Positions 50,979 through 53,176 of a stretch of 53,176 bases of DNA are shown here, in pieces. Source of the stretch: Actinomycetota bacterium (lineage in GTDB: Bacteria > Actinomycetota > Actinomycetes > S36-B12 > CAIYMF01); the NCBI GenBank assembly GCA_020161245.1, contig JAIUOK010000034.1:1-53176 (forward strand), given 5' to 3'. Position 1 is the stretch's first letter, and each line of letters begins with the position of its first letter. Under the pieces are notes generated by a model. It did no database searches. It was given only the letters and a program-made list of their open reading frames with translations, and was not told where the DNA came from. A program made the translations under genes and the position numbers.

Positions 50979-52631
50979 ATGTCGATCACCTCCTCCGCGC
51001 CCGGCCGGGACCTGCCTGCGTCGGTGGTGGAGGCCCGGTTCCGCGGGCTGATGGCCGAGCTCGCGGCCGACGCGGTGGCGGCGATGCTGGCGCGGGCGCC
51101 GCAGGTCGGCGACTACGCGGTGCTGGAGTCGCTGCGATCCGCTGAGCTGCCCGACCGGGGCGCTCAGATCGCGCGGCTGGCCGCGGGCCGGCGGATGACG
51201 ACGTTCCAGCAGGCCCAGGACCTGCGGGCGCTGCTGGACGTGATCGGCCCCGACCACGGGTCGACCCCGATGCGCGACCGGGCGCTGTTCCACGCGATCG
51301 CAGAGGCGCTGGGCAGGTCGAAGGAGTCGGTGGAGATCGAGTGCCACCGCGCCCGCCACCTCGACGCGCACTTCCCGTCCCTGTTCCACGCGCTCGCAGC
51401 CGGGTCGACCACACTGGCGCACTGCTGGGCGCTGGTCGACGCCACCTACGCGATCACCGACGACGCGGTCCTGGAGCGGATCGGGGAGCTCGCGGTCCCG
51501 GCCGCGCAGGCCCAGAAGCTGCGCGACTTCTACGCCACCGTCGCCGCACTGGTCACTCGGTTCGACCCGCACGCGGGGGAGCGCCGCACGAAGGCCCGCA
51601 AGGCCCGCGGCCTGTCGGTGGTGAAGCTCGGCGACGGGCTGTCGATGCTGCAGCTCATCGACTCGTCGGAGACCATCGAGGCGATCAACGACCTCGTCGA
51701 CGATGCCGCCCGCGAGCACCTCGCAGCCCTGCGCGCTGCCCGTCGCGACGCCGAGAAGGCGGCCGCGAACACCGCAGGCACGGCCGCCTCCGGCACCCCC
51801 GCCGGGGGCGATGCGGCCGTGGATGCGGAGCAGGGGGCGCCGACGGCGCCGGAGGTGCACAGCCCGCAGGCATCGGACCGCGAGCAGGGCGCGCCGGTCC
51901 AGGCGCCGGAGCCCGCTCCGGTCGAGATGATCTCGCGCACCGAGGCCCGCGGCCTGGCGGCGGTGGCGTTCTTCCTCGGCAAGCGGACCGCCGACGGCGG
52001 GGTGGAGTACTGCGAGAAGGAGGCCACCCAGGTCGTGGTCAACCTGGTGGTCGACACCGCGACGCTGGCCGGGATCGAGGACAACCTGGCCCTGACCGGC
52101 ACCGACCCGATCGTGGCGGAGCTGGCCCGGCGGCTGGCGGTGTCCCCGGACGCGCTGCGCCGCCTGCTGACCGACCCGTCCCGCGGGCACCTGCTCGACT
52201 ACGGCCAGGCGCAGTACCTGCCGGGCCGGGTGCGCCGCCACGACGTGGCCCGCGACGGCGGGCGGTGCCGCTGCTGCGGGCGGCGGATCCGCCGCGGCGA
52301 GATGGACCACCTGGTCGACTTCCGCCTCGGCGGGCCGTCCTCGGCGGGCACCTCCTGGATGCTGTGCCCGGAGTGCCACCAGCGCAAGACCGCCGGGCTG
52401 ATCACCGTGACCGGCGACGCCGGCTCCGCGGAGGGCGTGCAGATCGTCCTCGACGTCGGGATCGGATTCACGTCCTACCCGCCCCCGGTGCTGCCCCACC
52501 CTGAGCGCGACGCGATCCTGCACGCCCAGGCCGAACCCGTCCGCTACACCCCTCGCCCCACCCGGCGGCGACCCGCCCACGACGACAGGCCTCCGACCCG
52601 CGCCGACTGGGACGACCCCCCGCCCTTCTGA
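50979..52631 (+). CDS. DUF222 / HNH endonuclease protein (13E12 repeat family)
   Basis: 550 residues. The N-terminal DUF222 helical domain (about 15-250) is followed by a Gly/Ala/Pro/Glu low-complexity linker (about 260-310) and then a second conserved helical stretch. The C-terminal HNH nuclease (430-470) has CRCCG and CPECH zinc pairs, MDHLVDFRLGG and HQRKTAG. Family members are multicopy in actinobacteria and proposed to move or act on DNA; the exact role is unknown. A perfect LexA box in the promoter predicts DNA-damage induction. A hairpin follows the stop. Confidence 0.92.
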   Translation: MSITSSAPGRDLPASVVEARFRGLMAELAADAVAAMLARAPQVGDYAVLESLRSAELPDRGAQIARLAAGRRMTTFQQAQDLRALLDVIGPDHGSTPMRDRALFHAIAEALGRSKESVEIECHRARHLDAHFPSLFHALAAGSTTLAHCWALVDATYAITDDAVLERIGELAVPAAQAQKLRDFYATVAALVTRFDPHAGERRTKARKARGLSVVKLGDGLSMLQLIDSSETIEAINDLVDDAAREHLAALRAARRDAEKAAANTAGTAASGTPAGGDAAVDAEQGAPTAPEVHSPQASDREQGAPVQAPEPAPVEMISRTEARGLAAVAFFLGKRTADGGVEYCEKEATQVVVNLVVDTATLAGIEDNLALTGTDPIVAELARRLAVSPDALRRLLTDPSRGHLLDYGQAQYLPGRVRRHDVARDGGRCRCCGRRIRRGEMDHLVDFRLGGPSSAGTSWMLCPECHQRKTAGLITVTGDAGSAEGVQIVLDVGIGFTSYPPPVLPHPERDAILHAQAEPVRYTPRPTRRRPAHDDRPPTRADWDDPPPF

Positions 52632-52648
52632 GCCAGAACGAGCTGCGA

Positions 52649-52675
52649 GCCCTCCACCACCTCTGGTGCGAGGGC
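52649..52675 (+). terminator. Hairpin after the DUF222/HNH gene
   Basis: GCCCTC-CACC (52649-52658) pairs with GGTG-c-GAGGGC (52665-52675): 10 bp, one bulged C, 6-nt loop. Confidence 0.55.
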
Positions 52676-52742
52676 CACAGCCACGCCGACATCCAGGCGA
52701 AACCCGCCCCGTATCCGGCGACTTCGGCGCGCCTGCAGGGCC

Positions 52743-52748
52743 TAGCGT
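52743..52748 (+). promoter_or_regulatory. -10 box of the PP2C-like gene
   Basis: TAGCGT followed by 7 nt and GTG 52756. Confidence 0.5.
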
Positions 52749-52755
52749 CGGACGT

Positions 52756-53176
52756 GTGAACGCACTGACGGCCACCAGTGCGGGCCGGGCGGAGCACGGC
52801 AACGAGGACTTCGTCGCGGCAACGGAACGCGCGATGGTGGTCGTGGACGGAGCGGGTATCCGAGGCGGTGCGGCTCTGTGCGAGCACGGCGTGGCCTGGT
52901 ACTCGCACAGTCTGGGGACGGATCTTCTGGCCCGCCTCACAACGCACCCCACCGTCCTGCTTCGGGAGGCGCTGGGGGACTCGATCGCAGCCGTGACGGC
53001 GATGCACAGCGACACGTGCCACGTCGCGGATCCCAGCAGCCCCCAGGCTTCGGTGGCCGTGGCGCGTCGTTCGGGCTCAGATCTGGACTGGCTGGTTCTA
53101 GGGGACGCGTACGTGATCGCGGAGGCGGAGGAACCGTTAGTAGTGAACGACGAACGGGAGGTCGACGTCCGCTCTG
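52756..53176 (+). CDS. PP2C-like protein phosphatase, 5' part (runs off the window)
   Basis: 140 codons are visible with no stop before the right edge. The N terminus reads ATSAGRAEHGNEDFVAA (GNEDF is the PP2C metal/phosphate motif) and then MVVVDGAG, the counterpart of VxDGxG in PP2C phosphatases. A later LDWLVLGDAYVIA fits the GDS-like core strand. So it is probably a Ser/Thr phosphatase or an inactive relative. Codon use is less GC3-biased (GTT, CTA, TTA, GTA occur), unlike its neighbours. Start GTG lies 7 nt behind TAGCGT. The catalytic C-terminal aspartates lie outside the window. Confidence 0.7.
   Translation, partial: MNALTATSAGRAEHGNEDFVAATERAMVVVDGAGIRGGAALCEHGVAWYSHSLGTDLLARLTTHPTVLLREALGDSIAAVTAMHSDTCHVADPSSPQASVAVARRSGSDLDWLVLGDAYVIAEAEEPLVVNDEREVDVRS

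Overview
The window is about 70% GC chromosomal DNA from an actinobacterium. Evidence: almost every third codon position is G or C, GTG starts are frequent, genes overlap by GTGA or ATGA, and many starts sit 6-7 nt behind a TANNNT box (leaderless mRNAs). It also carries a mycothiol-type formaldehyde dehydrogenase, a Pmt-type protein O-mannosyltransferase and a DUF222/HNH (13E12-like) gene. A member of the Nocardioidaceae or a close relative is my best guess. The genus cannot be fixed from this sequence alone.

Layout. 1-4.7 kb: succinate-semialdehyde-type aldehyde dehydrogenase, NADP glutamate dehydrogenase, GMP synthase. 4.7-7.5 kb: a GH1 beta-glucosidase behind a perfect CebR-like operator and a convergent LacI-family regulator, with no sugar transporter. 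7.6-8.2 kb: a DinB-like protein. 8.3-11.7 kb: a divergent envelope-stress module (PspC/LiaF-like membrane proteins against a PspC-histidine kinase and a NarL-type regulator). 11.8-13.5 kb: mycothiol-dependent formaldehyde oxidation. 13.6-15 kb: a small membrane protein and a YafY-like regulator facing a conserved hypothetical across a palindrome. 15.1-17.2 kb: rplY (short form), pth, cysQ. 17.2-21.1 kb: small hypothetical, LysR regulator, MFS exporter, two-domain VOC protein. 21.2-28 kb: mfd, SurA-like lipoprotein, mazG, DUF885 peptidase-like protein. 28-36.8 kb: pmt, then rsmI, metG, tatD, ksgA, ispE and an ABC-F ATPase. 36.8-41.1 kb: a 30-bp hairpin, a flavin monooxygenase-like protein, two small membrane proteins, and MarR, GNAT and TetR genes. 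41.2-43.9 kb: an irregular tRNA-Gln, glmU, prs. 44-47.9 kb: a GGDEF-like membrane protein, a PIG-L deacetylase and a secreted repeat protein. 48-53.2 kb: pcrA/uvrD1, a CYTH protein, an SOS-box-controlled DUF222/HNH gene and a truncated PP2C-like gene at the right edge.

Most genes are core housekeeping: translation and RNA modification (rsmI, ksgA, metG, pth, rplY), DNA repair (mfd, pcrA), cell-wall and nucleotide precursors (glmU, prs, guaA, ispE) and nucleotide-pool sanitation (mazG, cysQ). Accessory regulators with recognisable operators lie between them. The most interesting signals are regulatory and structural: a perfect LexA box inside the HNH promoter, a CebR operator beside an orphan glucosidase, a 29/30-bp hairpin repeat-like element, an irregular tRNA-Gln, a GPDEF diguanylate-cyclase-like protein, and the recurrent leaderless-promoter architecture. 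I found no CRISPR array, IS element, prophage or clearly novel multi-gene defence system.
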